From assembly GCA_030537495.1 (NCBI GenBank), contig JAUNMH010000003.1, forward strand, positions 101,429 through 165,428: a DNA stretch of 64,000 nucleotides, read 5' to 3'. The DNA is from Clostridia bacterium (lineage in GTDB: Bacteria > Bacillota > Clostridia > Peptostreptococcales > Anaerovoracaceae). The number at the start of each line of letters is the position of its first letter. The first letter of the stretch is position 1. A program made the translations under genes and the position numbers. A model generated the notes under the pieces. That model was not told where the DNA came from. It saw only the letters and a list, made by a program, of their open reading frames with translations, and did no database searches. Below, piece by piece: positions 28,951 to 37,328 of this stretch.

Positions 28951-29670
28951 TCAGTATTTGCTTCCCAAATAGCTAATGTATTTTTCCCTAAACTCTTTTT
29001 CTTTTGATCTTGCAATAGGCAAAATCGTTTCGTCTGTTAGTATAACAAGATGATTTTCAACACGCTTGATATATTTAAGGTTTACAAAGTAGCTGGTATG
29101 AATAAATGCAAAATCATATTCTTGCAATCTCTGGAAAATGTCACCGATTTTTTCGTTACTGGAAGTGGACCCGTTATGTGTATGTATGATACTGCCGTGT
29201 TTCGTGTTGTCTACATAAGTGATATGGTCTATGCTTACCTTTTCTATAATTTTTCGATATCGCACTAGAATCGAAGGCATATCAGCGCGCTTTTGCATTT
29301 CTGACACTATAACTTCTAATTCTTTTACCATTCGATCACTGTCATAATCCTTTAATAGAAATCTATATGCATTTGCCTCAAAAGATTTTACAGAGGGAAG
29401 CTGGGATCCTGAGCAAAACACTAATAATACGTCGGGATATTTTTCTCTGAATAGTTGTGCGGTTTCATCGCCATCAATTCCGTTTAGCTTCATATCTAAA
29501 ATTAAAAGATTGTAAGGTATCTCCTTGCTAAAGCTGTTAACTAAATCTTCTCCTGATGTATACTTGTAAAGTTTAATATTTTCGAAATCTATAGATAATC
29601 TTTGCTTAAATAATTTTTCTAGGTAATCTATATATGTTTCTTCATCGTCGCAAATTGCTATTCTGTACAA
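28951..29670 (-). CDS. agrA: AgrA-type LytTR response regulator
   Basis: A 239-residue response regulator: receiver domain with phosphoacceptor Asp59 (LLILDMKLNG) and acidic DDE near residue 8-10, then a LytTR DNA-binding domain from about 135 to 235. LytTR proteins bind paired 9-10-bp direct repeats about 21 bp apart, a geometry seen at 29784-29816. The start codon is TTG at 29670, preceded seven bases away by GAGGAGG; no ATG is suitable. First gene of the minus-strand agrA-agrC operon. Confidence 0.87.
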   Translation of the reverse strand: MYRIAICDDEETYIDYLEKLFKQRLSIDFENIKLYKYTSGEDLVNSFSKEIPYNLLILDMKLNGIDGDETAQLFREKYPDVLLVFCSGSQLPSVKSFEANAYRFLLKDYDSDRMVKELEVIVSEMQKRADMPSILVRYRKIIEKVSIDHITYVDNTKHGSIIHTHNGSTSSNEKIGDIFQRLQEYDFAFIHTSYFVNLKYIKRVENHLVILTDETILPIARSKEKEFREKYISYLGSKY

Positions 29671-29783
29671 TTTTATGCCTCCTCGTAATTAGTCGTTGAT
29701 ATTATTGTATCAAGTAAATCACAAGTAGGCTAGTCTCTAATCACATTTACATAAGAAAATCCTATTGTAGAAAGATAACTGTT

Positions 29784-29816
29784 ACAAAAATCGCCTTTAA
29801 ATCGACAAAAATCGCC
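29784..29816 (+). promoter_or_regulatory. tandem direct repeat, candidate LytTR (AgrA) binding site
   Basis: ACAAAAATCGCC occurs at 29784-29795 and, unchanged, at 29805-29816, a period of 21 bp (two helical turns). LytTR regulators such as AgrA bind two direct repeats at this spacing just upstream of a weak -35. The second copy ends eight bases before a candidate -35. Binding is inferred from geometry. Confidence 0.6.
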
Positions 29817-29823
29817 ACTTAGG

Positions 29824-29852
29824 TTGCCTTTGATACTAAAGTATGGTATTGA
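29824..29852 (+). promoter_or_regulatory. candidate promoter of the C39 peptidase gene
   Basis: TTGCCT at 29824-29829, 17 bases, TATTGA at 29847-29852, with TG at the extended -10 position. The boxes are weak, as expected for an activator-dependent promoter next to the repeat at 29784-29816. The leader would be about 200 bases. Confidence 0.4.
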
Positions 29853-30059
29853 TAACTAAACAGACGAGTTATCTTTAAAAGAGTCAATACTTGGAGGCAT
29901 AAGGGAATTTTAAATAATCATGGTTAGAATAGAATGATGACGAATAAGTGAAAGACAAAGGGCGGTGGTTTAAATGATTTAGTTACTGAATAATGGAAAC
30001 GGAGATATTCGATAACAAAGTGAGAAACATACTAGAAAAGAAAGGGAAAGGTGAATTTT

Positions 30060-30767
30060 ATGAAGAAGTTAATGAGAATTTTTACAACATTTGCAATTTC
30101 AGGATCATTATTAGTTTCTACCACTGCTGTAGGCGCAGCTGCAGACAACGGATTAGGATATAAAAATTTGCCTGAAAAAAATGCGGAATATTGGGAGGAA
30201 ATTAATCCTCTCAAAGAAGAATGTAATAACTATATCCAATCTATCCAATTACAGCCAAGGGTGGGAGGCCATAAGAAATTGACTGTACCAATAAAGAAAC
30301 AAACCACGAGCTATTACTGCGGGCCAGCATCAGTACAAATGGTACTGTCACATCACGGAATTAATAAAACTCAATCAACAATAGCTAGCAAAATAGGAAC
30401 TACTGAGGCTGGTTCTGATATTATTCCTATGAAGACCTATTTAAATAGCTTGGTTGGAAAGGGTACCTATACACACGTTAACGTAGACGACTTGGAATTT
30501 TCAAGTGGTCTTGTAGCTAGCATTGATAAAGGAAAACCGCTAATCTGTATGATTCAAACAAGTGAGTTAAACTATTACAAAGGACATCGCTCAGGGCATT
30601 ACGTTGTTGTTAAAGGATATGATTGGGACATGAAAGAAGGATATTCTAAATTGACACTCAATGATCCAAATAATAATTCTAATTACTATGGAGTACATAC
30701 TTGCACTTGGAAGGAAATGGATAAAGCACTTAGAGCTGCAAATGGATGGTACATCATGGGTAAATAA
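30060..30767 (+). CDS. secreted C39-family (papain-like) cysteine peptidase
   Basis: A 235-residue exported protein. Signal peptide of about 27 residues ending AVGAA. The mature part holds the C39-like motifs: Cys in SYYCGPASVQMVLSHHG near 105, His in SGHYVVVKGYD and Asp/Asn in TLNDPNNN, i.e. a complete Cys-His-Asp set. It lacks the ABC transporter part of bacteriocin exporters, so it acts alone outside the membrane. ATG 30060 chosen (AAAGG upstream); a GTG nine bases earlier is possible. Located between the two agr arms behind a LytTR-like site, so a quorum-regulated protease or amidase is a testable idea; its substrate is unknown. Confidence 0.75.
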   Translation: MKKLMRIFTTFAISGSLLVSTTAVGAAADNGLGYKNLPEKNAEYWEEINPLKEECNNYIQSIQLQPRVGGHKKLTVPIKKQTTSYYCGPASVQMVLSHHGINKTQSTIASKIGTTEAGSDIIPMKTYLNSLVGKGTYTHVNVDDLEFSSGLVASIDKGKPLICMIQTSELNYYKGHRSGHYVVVKGYDWDMKEGYSKLTLNDPNNNSNYYGVHTCTWKEMDKALRAANGWYIMGK

Positions 30768-30810
30768 TGAATTTTAGACATTTGACCCTATAAGGGGGAG
30801 GGACAATGAA

Positions 30811-31893
30811 ATGAAAATACTTAAGAAGTTTACCATATCGGTATTATTGCTGGCTTCTATCTTAGTTGTATGTGCTTGTGACAAGGATATTAAAGAACCA
30901 ACAACTGAATCCTTCGATTTGAGTTACAAATTGCAAGAAGACGAAGAAATTGAGCCATTTTTTGCAACGGACTCTCTGATATACGCAGCTGTACTAAAAA
31001 AGGATCCGCCAAGCACTATGCAATCCATGTTCGGAGCCAAAACGGAAAAATTCATTGTTTATGATACAAATACCTCAAAGGTGACAGAAGAATACGCTAT
31101 TAAAGACACGGATGCATATATTTACAATGCTATGCCTTTTGAAGATGGAATAATATATTCTACATATCTTCCTAAAACTCAAAAGGAAAGTGGACAAATT
31201 CCATGGAACATTAATTATGTAACTCAGGATGGTAGTGTAACTGTTGACTCAGGACATTGTCGCGACAATATGAATACTCCGGGTTTTGCCAATATCGGTG
31301 GAGATATTTATTACCTATATGAGGATTTCGTTAAAGAGTCAAAATACGGGTTTGGTATAAGAAAGGCCGATTTAGAAAAACCTAAGGAAGTTCTTTGGGG
31401 AACAAAGTATAAACTTTCAGAAACCGAGTTGTACTCTAACGGAACAGACTTCGCAATCATGGTTGAGGGGAAACCTAATGATGGAAAAGCAAATGTTCTA
31501 ATAGGCAACGTGGATGGAATTTATAACGAATATGATTTTCCAGAGAAAATCACTAGTATGGGATTATGTAAAGACTATTTGTTCTGCTGCACAACTTCAG
31601 ACGGAGAAAAGTATACTGCTAGAAGTATTGCATTAGAATCCGGAGAAGAATATGGCGCAGAACTTGAAGAACCTTTATATCGAATTGCTAGTATGAAGGG
31701 CAATGAATTAACTTGTGTAGCAGGAAACTGGGGAATGTGTATTTTGAAACCAGGCAAAGAATTCAAAAAAGTATCTGTGGAAGATCCAGAAAAGATAATT
31801 GATAGCAGAGAATTTGTTAGATATTATCCATATGGAGAATCGGGAACATTTGCGCAGCTAGATGATAAAAAATTCTGCAGGCTGACTTGGTAA
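30811..31893 (+). CDS. lipoprotein of unknown function between the agr arms
   Basis: A 360-residue lipoprotein; signal segment 4-22 with lipobox VCAC and Cys23 as lipidation site. The mature part is rich in beta-strand-like stretches with repeated glycine-aromatic turns (FEDGIIYSTYL, IGGDIYYLYED, MCILKPGKEF), suggesting a propeller-like extracellular fold, but I recognise no family. It starts 43 bases after the C39 gene with a strong AAGGGGGAGGG site and probably shares its transcript. A partner, inhibitor or immunity protein for the peptidase is speculation. Confidence 0.65.
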   Translation: MKILKKFTISVLLLASILVVCACDKDIKEPTTESFDLSYKLQEDEEIEPFFATDSLIYAAVLKKDPPSTMQSMFGAKTEKFIVYDTNTSKVTEEYAIKDTDAYIYNAMPFEDGIIYSTYLPKTQKESGQIPWNINYVTQDGSVTVDSGHCRDNMNTPGFANIGGDIYYLYEDFVKESKYGFGIRKADLEKPKEVLWGTKYKLSETELYSNGTDFAIMVEGKPNDGKANVLIGNVDGIYNEYDFPEKITSMGLCKDYLFCCTTSDGEKYTARSIALESGEEYGAELEEPLYRIASMKGNELTCVAGNWGMCILKPGKEFKKVSVEDPEKIIDSREFVRYYPYGESGTFAQLDDKKFCRLTW

Positions 31894-31924
31894 GTTATAG
31901 TTATAAAGGTTTAAAATTGATGAG

Positions 31925-31964
31925 TATTTGACGTGGGATTGTAGATACATTCCCACGTCAAATA
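31925..31964 (+). repeat. 14-bp perfect inverted repeat upstream of agrD
   Basis: TATTTGACGTGGGA (31925-31938) pairs perfectly with TCCCACGTCAAATA (31951-31964) around a 12-base loop. No T-run follows on either strand beyond a few bases, so it may be a terminator, an RNA processing site or a protein-binding site. Confidence 0.6.
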
Positions 31965-32028
31965 TAATATGGTTAATTAGAGTCAAGTAGCGGCGAGTAT
32001 ATAAAAAAAAATATTGCTGACTCAAAAA

Positions 32029-32046
32029 ACTGTTGTTCTCAACAGT
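32029..32046. promoter_or_regulatory. 7-bp palindrome upstream of agrD promoter
   Basis: ACTGTTG, TTCT, CAACAGT: a perfect inverted repeat 26 bases before the agrD -35. It could be an operator; the regulator is unknown. Confidence 0.35.
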
Positions 32047-32072
32047 GAAATCTGCGGGTATTAGTCTCCGCT

Positions 32073-32101
32073 TTGTGACATTTTATATTGAAAATTATAC
32101 T
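32073..32101 (+). promoter_or_regulatory. promoter of agrD-agrB
   Basis: TTGTGA at 32073-32078, 17 bases, TATACT at 32096-32101. The leader to agrD is about 40 bases. Confidence 0.5.
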
Positions 32102-32147
32102 GTTACATAAATAGCAGGTGGAAACGGTACGAGGAAAGGTGATATAT

Positions 32148-32306
32148 ATGAAGAATCTTAAGAATATAATAATGGGAATAACAAATTTTGCTGCCCTAGT
32201 TCTGACTATTCAGAGTGTTAATGGAGCTTGCATTTGGCATTTTCATCAACCCGAAATTCCTGAATCAGCAAAAAAATTGATAAAATACAAGCGCTATGAT
32301 AGATGA
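32148..32306 (+). CDS. agrD: cyclic lactone autoinducer peptide precursor (AgrD)
   Basis: A 52-residue precursor. The N-terminal 24 residues are an amphipathic/hydrophobic leader (MKNLKNIIMGITNFAALVL), the core carries Cys28 in GACIWHF, and the C-terminal tail has the clostridial AgrD pattern QPEIPES followed by basic residues. By analogy with known AgrD peptides, AgrB would cut after Phe32 and close a Cys28-Phe32 thiolactone ring (CIWHF) with a short tail before Cys28; ring and tail limits are inferred. Start ATG 32148 follows GAGGAAAGG; an upstream ATG is less likely. It overlaps agrB by 11 bases. Confidence 0.88.
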   Translation: MKNLKNIIMGITNFAALVLTIQSVNGACIWHFHQPEIPESAKKLIKYKRYDR

Positions 32307-32904
32307 TTTAGCAAAGACTGTAGTGGAGAAAGAAATACAGCAAGGAAGAATCTCAAAAGAAGAAATAGATCTGTATGTGTACGGGTACATACTTTTAATA
32401 GAAACTAGCATCTGCATAACTCTAAGTTTTTGTATCGGTTTACTATTTAGCTCCCTTGCCGAAGTAATATTATTTTCTGCTCTGTTTATCCCTTTAAGAA
32501 GCTTCGGAGGAGGGGTTCATGCTGAAAGAACTTGGCAGTGCATACTTCTTTCGACAGGAGTAATGATTTTATATTGCTTAGCTCTGAGATTGGAATATAG
32601 GGAAGAGATTTATTGGAGCATTTTATTTTTAACTGTAGTAAGTACTCGAACATCCTTTTCCAATATAAGAAAATGTTATTATGGCAGAGTACTTACTAAT
32701 AATCTAATAATTTATGTTATATGTGCTATTGCTGTAAGTTGTTCCCTTATGTGTGCTGTTGGTTATAATTATCATTTAGCCGAAGCATTTGTAGTTCCAG
32801 TATTTACGTGGATGATATCTTCTATCTGTGACAATAAAGCTGCAATCTTTTGCGCTGGTAAGATGCGTACTACAGAAAAAGAAGATGCAAGCATGAGAGG
32901 GTAA
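32296..32904 (+). CDS. agrB: AgrB-type membrane endopeptidase
   Basis: A 202-residue protein with about five to six membrane segments. The AgrB signature is LRSFGGGVHAERTWQC: His75 and Cys82, seven residues apart as in S. aureus AgrB, form the catalytic pair that cleaves AgrD and makes the thiolactone. ATG 32296 lies within the end of agrD, so translation is coupled. Its strand and position, 2.6 kb from agrCA with two genes between, differ from the compact agrBDCA order of staphylococci. Confidence 0.9.
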   Translation: MIDDLAKTVVEKEIQQGRISKEEIDLYVYGYILLIETSICITLSFCIGLLFSSLAEVILFSALFIPLRSFGGGVHAERTWQCILLSTGVMILYCLALRLEYREEIYWSILFLTVVSTRTSFSNIRKCYYGRVLTNNLIIYVICAIAVSCSLMCAVGYNYHLAEAFVVPVFTWMISSICDNKAAIFCAGKMRTTEKEDASMRG

Positions 32905-32907
32905 TAT

Positions 32908-32928
32908 GCCCTAAACCTATATTAGGGC
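32908..32928 (+). terminator. weak hairpin after agrB
   Basis: GCCCTAA (32908-32914) pairs with TTAGGGC (32922-32928), but no T-run follows, so read-through into the S41 gene is likely. Confidence 0.3.
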
Positions 32929-33006
32929 TGGGCGAAAAGCCTGCGGCATCTTGTCATAAATCAATGAAGGATGCAGTTCAACCGCTTTATTTTACGGAGG
33001 ATAAAA

Positions 33007-34899
33007 ATGCTTGGAAAATTTTGCAAAAAGGGTATAGCCACATTACTTATTCTGACTCTTGTATTTTTGACAGCCTGTGGAAGTAATGGAGCACAGGATA
33101 ACGGACGGGAAGCACGAGAACTGGAGCGACTGATTGATCAAGAATTTAAGCAGGGAAGTGGCATTAAAATCAATGTATTGACAGATGTCCAGACGCAAAA
33201 TCTATATTGCTTGGCAAAGGTTTGGGGGTATGTAAAATATAGACACCCTATGATTACAAGCGGTAAGGTGAATTGGGATGCGGAGCTGTTTCGTGTGATG
33301 CCGAAAGTTTTGAAAGCAAAAAATCATGCAGAAGCACAGACTGCAATACAGGCCTGGTTGAATCACTTCCCTTTGCAGAAGCCTACAGATAAAAGAAAAG
33401 ACGAAAATATTGCCGCAACGCCAAAGGCTAAAAAAGCGGCTTGGAAGACGGACAGCAGTTGGATTTCCAATACATCATTTTTAGGACAAGGGGTGTCTTC
33501 TTATTTGACAGGACTATCAAAACTGCAGATGAAAGATTATGAACAGGGTTATGTAGGCCTAGCAGAGGGGGATACTTTAGACGTCTCTATGGACTGCGCC
33601 TTCAGTGAGTCTATGGAATATGACGATGCCGGGGTAAGATTGTTGTCTTTGTTCCGATATTGGAATATTATTACATATTTTTATCCCTATCAGAACCTTA
33701 TGGAAGATGACTGGGACCAGGTTTTGGTTGAGAAAATTCCGGAGTTGGCATTGGGGAAAGACCAACTGTCTTACACTTTGTCTATGGCAAATTTGACCAC
33801 ATATTTACATGATAGCCACGCGTTTTTTTGGGACAAATGGAAAGTCTATAACCACTACTTTGGAAGCTATATACCTTTGTTCAGAGTTGAAAATCTGGAT
33901 GGAAAAATTGTTGTGATAGAAAATACACAGGAAAGTATTATAAAACTTGGTGATGAAATACTTGCAATAAACGGTGTTCCTATTGAAAAAAAGTTGAAAG
34001 AATGTAGAAAATATGTTTCGCTATCAAATGATGAAAAATTTTCACAATCTTTTGAGCCGTATCTTCTGAACAGCGACAAAAAGAATACCGTATATCAAGT
34101 GCTTCGAGATGGGAAAGAACTTGATGTAGAGGTGGAATGCATTTATGACGAGTTTAATAGTCGTCATCTAAAGCCCCTCTGCAAACAAGAAAGCGGATTT
34201 CTCGAAAACGGAAAAGTCGGCTTTTTAAATATGGAGGAGTTAGAAATTGAGGATGTTGACCGCTGGATGAAGAAGTTTTCGGATTGTGAAGGCATAGTTG
34301 TAGATTTTCGCTATGGTGGGCCGGCTTATTTTGCAGTCTATACATTAGCGGAATATTTTGTACCGGAACCTATGCTTTTCGACAAATTTTATGCTAGCAG
34401 TCCGACAGAATCGGGAACTTTCTATAAGTGCTTTGAGCAGACTTCCGGAAATGGATTTGTGAAAACATGGTTTGCGGATAATGAAGAGTCTTTTTCGGAT
34501 AAAATGAATTTATCGAAATTACTTAATAATGGGATGCTGAATACGTTGCTTGGAAAGGGAAAAGAACGGCAGTTTTACGATGGAAAGGTTGTGGTACTAG
34601 TTGGAGAAAGAACAATCAGCAAGTACGAAACTGCAGTTATGTCTTTACAAAACGGTCCTAATGTGTCATTGGTAGGCGAAACTTCTCCAGGCTGTAATGG
34701 AGATATAATTAAAATCAGTCTGCCAGGAAATTTAGAAACCTATTTTTCTGGATATGCAATAACTTATCCAGATGGAAAGCAGTTGCAGCGAGTTGGAATC
34801 AAGCCGGATGTAGAAGTAAAAATGACAACAGAGGGACTTGTAGCAGGGAAAGATGAACCGCTGGAATATGCAAGTAAGATGATTGTGGAGAAGATATAA
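33007..34899 (+). CDS. lipoprotein S41-family (tricorn/IRBP-like) serine peptidase
   Basis: A 630-residue lipoprotein: signal with LTAC and Cys24 as lipidation site. Residues 60-260 form an N-terminal helical part with LHDSHAFFWDK, matching the conserved DxH of S41B enzymes; a PDZ-like region (IKLGDEILAINGVPI) follows near 315; then the S41 catalytic core, with ERTISKYE placing the nucleophilic serine and VGETSPG after it. The Lys used by CtpA-type proteases is not in the usual GKT position, so a tricorn-like His-based mechanism is more likely. ATG 33007 follows GGAGGATA. It follows agrB and may be quorum-linked. Confidence 0.78.
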   Translation: MLGKFCKKGIATLLILTLVFLTACGSNGAQDNGREARELERLIDQEFKQGSGIKINVLTDVQTQNLYCLAKVWGYVKYRHPMITSGKVNWDAELFRVMPKVLKAKNHAEAQTAIQAWLNHFPLQKPTDKRKDENIAATPKAKKAAWKTDSSWISNTSFLGQGVSSYLTGLSKLQMKDYEQGYVGLAEGDTLDVSMDCAFSESMEYDDAGVRLLSLFRYWNIITYFYPYQNLMEDDWDQVLVEKIPELALGKDQLSYTLSMANLTTYLHDSHAFFWDKWKVYNHYFGSYIPLFRVENLDGKIVVIENTQESIIKLGDEILAINGVPIEKKLKECRKYVSLSNDEKFSQSFEPYLLNSDKKNTVYQVLRDGKELDVEVECIYDEFNSRHLKPLCKQESGFLENGKVGFLNMEELEIEDVDRWMKKFSDCEGIVVDFRYGGPAYFAVYTLAEYFVPEPMLFDKFYASSPTESGTFYKCFEQTSGNGFVKTWFADNEESFSDKMNLSKLLNNGMLNTLLGKGKERQFYDGKVVVLVGERTISKYETAVMSLQNGPNVSLVGETSPGCNGDIIKISLPGNLETYFSGYAITYPDGKQLQRVGIKPDVEVKMTTEGLVAGKDEPLEYASKMIVEKI

Positions 34900-34930
34900 A
34901 AATAATATTATAAGATGTTCAAAAAAAGGA

Positions 34931-34961
34931 AAAACGATGGTGAGACACTTACCATCGTTTT
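34931..34961. terminator. bidirectional terminator between S41 peptidase and rpsT
   Basis: AAAACGATGGT (34931-34941) pairs with ACCATCGTTTT (34951-34961), 11 bp perfect, with T-rich flanks on the minus side. Confidence 0.85.
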
Positions 34962-35013
34962 GTTGCTCATAGCATGTGTATTTAACTTATACACAGGTGG
35001 GGACGGGTGAGAC

Positions 35014-35286
35014 TTATTTAGCTGCTTTTGCAGCGTTGAATCTTTTTGTTATTCTTGAAACTTTTCTTGAAGCAGCCTTCTTGTTAAGAGTTCTCTTAGC
35101 AGCAGCCTGCATTAATTTCTTTTCAGCAACTACTAACTTAGCAGCAGCATCGTCGAAATCCTTAGCTTCGATAGCAGCATCTAGATCCTTAAGAGCTGAC
35201 TTTACATGGTCCTTAACTCTCTTGTTTCTTGCTGTCTTCTTGTCGATAACTCTGATTCTTTTCTTTGCGGATTTAATGTTTGCCAT
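35014..35286 (-). CDS. rpsT: 30S ribosomal protein S20
   Basis: A 90-residue, very basic protein with the S20 features MANIKSAKKRIRVIDKKTARNKRVKDHVKSAL at the start and alanine/lysine-rich helices after. It binds 16S rRNA early in 30S assembly. The GGGGG-type ribosome binding site and strong promoter just upstream fit a ribosomal gene. It is divergent from lepA. Confidence 0.97.
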   Translation of the reverse strand: MANIKSAKKRIRVIDKKTARNKRVKDHVKSALKDLDAAIEAKDFDDAAAKLVVAEKKLMQAAAKRTLNKKAASRKVSRITKRFNAAKAAK

Positions 35287-35346
35287 TGGTATATTTCCCC
35301 CACTTCTTAATATTTTTAGCTTTAATAACGCTAAATTCGCATATCA

Positions 35347-35375
35347 AGTATACAGGATAAACCTTCAAAAAGCAA
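35347..35375 (-). promoter_or_regulatory. promoter of rpsT
   Basis: On the minus strand: TTGCTT (35375-35370), 17 bases, TATACT (35352-35347). Confidence 0.65.
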
Positions 35376-35434
35376 GGACTTTCGGGGATTTTACCGGAAA
35401 ACTTGTATACCCAAAGAAAATTCCGCTGAAATAC

Positions 35435-35464
35435 TTGGCAAAAAACCTACTTCTAGTGTATAAT
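35435..35464 (+). promoter_or_regulatory. promoter of lepA
   Basis: TTGGCA at 35435-35440, 18 bases, TATAAT at 35459-35464. A second TATAAT at 35473-35478 lies just downstream. Confidence 0.6.
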
Positions 35465-35504
35465 TTACTCTGTATAATTGTGTAATAGAGAGGAAAACAT
35501 ATAT

Positions 35505-37313
35505 ATGGATTACCAGAAATATATTAGAAACTTTAGTATCATCGCTCATATCGACCACGGTAAGTCGACATTGGCAGATAGAATCATTGAAAATACAGGG
35601 CTAGTAGCTCACAGAGATATGAAGGAACAGTTCCTGGATAATATGGATTTAGAGAGAGAAAGAGGAATTACCATTAAGCTTCAGACAACTAGACTCGTGT
35701 ATAAGGCTGAGGATGGCAATGAGTATATCTTCAATCTTATTGACACACCAGGCCATGTTGACTTTAACTACGAGGTATCAAGAAGTTTGGCGGCCTGTGA
35801 GGGTGCGGTTCTTGTTGTAGACGCAACTCAGGGCGTAGAGGCTCAGACTATGGCAAACGTATATCTTGCTCTTGAAGAAAATCTGGAGATTCTTCCGTGC
35901 CTGAACAAAATCGACCTTGCCAGTGCAAGACCGGAAGAGACTAAGATGGAAATCGAGGAAATGATAGGTATCGACGCAGAGGATGCACCACTTGTATCAG
36001 CTAAGGAAGGAATCGGAATCAACGACCTTCTTGAAGCAGTGGTAAAAAATATTCCTGCACCTACAGGAAATATAAATGCGAATCTGAAAGCTTTGATATT
36101 CGACTCCGTATATGACAACTATAAGGGAGTAGTAATCTATACCCGTGTATTCGACGGTCAGGTTAAGGTGGGTGACACCATCAGACTGATGAACACCAAC
36201 AAGAAGTACGAGGTAACTGAGGTAGGCATTATGGCACCGGGACACGTTCCGACTAAGGCTCTTCGTGCAGGAGAGGTTGGATACATTGTCGCTTCAATTA
36301 AGCAGGTAAGAGATGCCCGCGTAGGCGACACTATTACCTTAGACAATGCGCCAACAGCAGAACCGCTGCCGGGCTATAAGAAAGTGCAGTCCATGGTTTA
36401 CTGCGGTATCTATCCGGCTGAAGGTGAAAAATATGAAGGCGTTAAGGATGCGCTGGAAAAACTTCAGGTAAATGACGCGGCGTTCCTATTTGAGCCTGAA
36501 ACTTCAACTGCTTTAGGCTTTGGTTTCCGTTGTGGATTCCTGGGACTTCTTCACATGGAAATCATCGTTGAAAGACTGGAAAGAGAATTCGGACTTGCAG
36601 TTATTACAACGTCGCCAAGCGTAGTTTACAAGGTTGTTCTTAACAGTGGCGAGGTTCAGATGATTCAGAACCCGACAAATCTTCCTGATATTATGGAAAT
36701 CGACCACATTGAGGAGCCCGTTGTTAAGGCCGACATTATGATTCCGAAGGAATACGTGGGTTCAATTATGGAGCTTTGTCAGGACAGACGTGGCAAGATG
36801 CTCCACATGGAATATATTACAGAAACAAGAGTTCAGCTTCATTACGAGCTGCCACTTAACGAGGTTATCTACGATTTCTTCGACGCGCTGAAGTCAAAGA
36901 CCAGGGGTTACGGCTCTCTAGATTACGAGTTCTTACGCTACGAAAGATCAAAACTAGTAAAGCTAGATGTTCTTCTTAACAAAGAATTAGTGGACGCATT
37001 CTCCATGATTGTACATGAGTCAAAGGCACAGCAGAGAGGTCGATTTGTTTGTGAAAAACTGAAGGAAGTTATTCCTATGCATCAGTTTGAGGTGCCAATT
37101 CAGGCAGCAGTTGGCCAGAAGGTAATTGCAAGAGAAACTGTAAGAGCTTATCGTAAGGACGTAATTGCTAAGTGTTACGGCGGAGATATTTCCCGTAAGA
37201 AGAAGCTTCTGGAAAAGCAGAAGGAAGGTAAGAAGCGTATGCGTCAGTTCGGTAAGGTAGAAGTGCCGCAGGAGGCGTTTACAGCAGTTTTGAAATACGA
37301 CGAAAACAAGTAG
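35505..37313 (+). CDS. lepA: elongation factor 4 (LepA)
   Basis: A 602-residue translational GTPase of normal length. G motifs: AHIDHGKST near residue 15, DTPGH and NKID; the C-terminal part shows the LepA-specific domain ([31 protein letters not shown]). It rescues or back-translocates stalled ribosomes. ATG 35505 with AGAGGA upstream chosen because the longer frame starts at TTG over the -10 region. hemW starts in the next few bases, a conserved pairing in Firmicutes. Confidence 0.97.
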   Translation: MDYQKYIRNFSIIAHIDHGKSTLADRIIENTGLVAHRDMKEQFLDNMDLERERGITIKLQTTRLVYKAEDGNEYIFNLIDTPGHVDFNYEVSRSLAACEGAVLVVDATQGVEAQTMANVYLALEENLEILPCLNKIDLASARPEETKMEIEEMIGIDAEDAPLVSAKEGIGINDLLEAVVKNIPAPTGNINANLKALIFDSVYDNYKGVVIYTRVFDGQVKVGDTIRLMNTNKKYEVTEVGIMAPGHVPTKALRAGEVGYIVASIKQVRDARVGDTITLDNAPTAEPLPGYKKVQSMVYCGIYPAEGEKYEGVKDALEKLQVNDAAFLFEPETSTALGFGFRCGFLGLLHMEIIVERLEREFGLAVITTSPSVVYKVVLNSGEVQMIQNPTNLPDIMEIDHIEEPVVKADIMIPKEYVGSIMELCQDRRGKMLHMEYITETRVQLHYELPLNEVIYDFFDALKSKTRGYGSLDYEFLRYERSKLVKLDVLLNKELVDAFSMIVHESKAQQRGRFVCEKLKEVIPMHQFEVPIQAAVGQKVIARETVRAYRKDVIAKCYGGDISRKKKLLEKQKEGKKRMRQFGKVEVPQEAFTAVLKYDENK

Positions 37314-37328
37314 AGCTTGGCTGATTAT

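Larger units (their letters stand above)
29671..30059. other. 389-bp intergenic region between agrA and the C39 gene
   Basis: The region holds the divergent control sequences of the two operons: the AgrA-like direct repeat and a likely promoter (see separate entries) plus a 10-bp inverted repeat, AAAGATAACT at 29771-29780 and AGTTATCTTT at 29867-29876, that brackets them. The remaining 180 bases up to the C39 start hold only very short frames (for example five codons at 29920) and no recognised RNA. Confidence 0.5.

Noticed and set aside
29881..29960. Short frames with GGAGGCATAA-like sequence near 29890
   Set aside because: The longest frame with an ATG here is five codons (29920) and the ribosome binding site is far away; the likeness to the agrA leader looks coincidental.
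30060..30767. Bacteriocin-processing ABC exporter
   Set aside because: The C39-like domain has a signal peptide and no ABC or membrane domain, so it is a stand-alone secreted enzyme.
34976..35485. 169-codon frame antisense to rpsT
   Set aside because: It mirrors the Lys/Ala-rich S20 gene; the plus-strand frame has no usable start signal.
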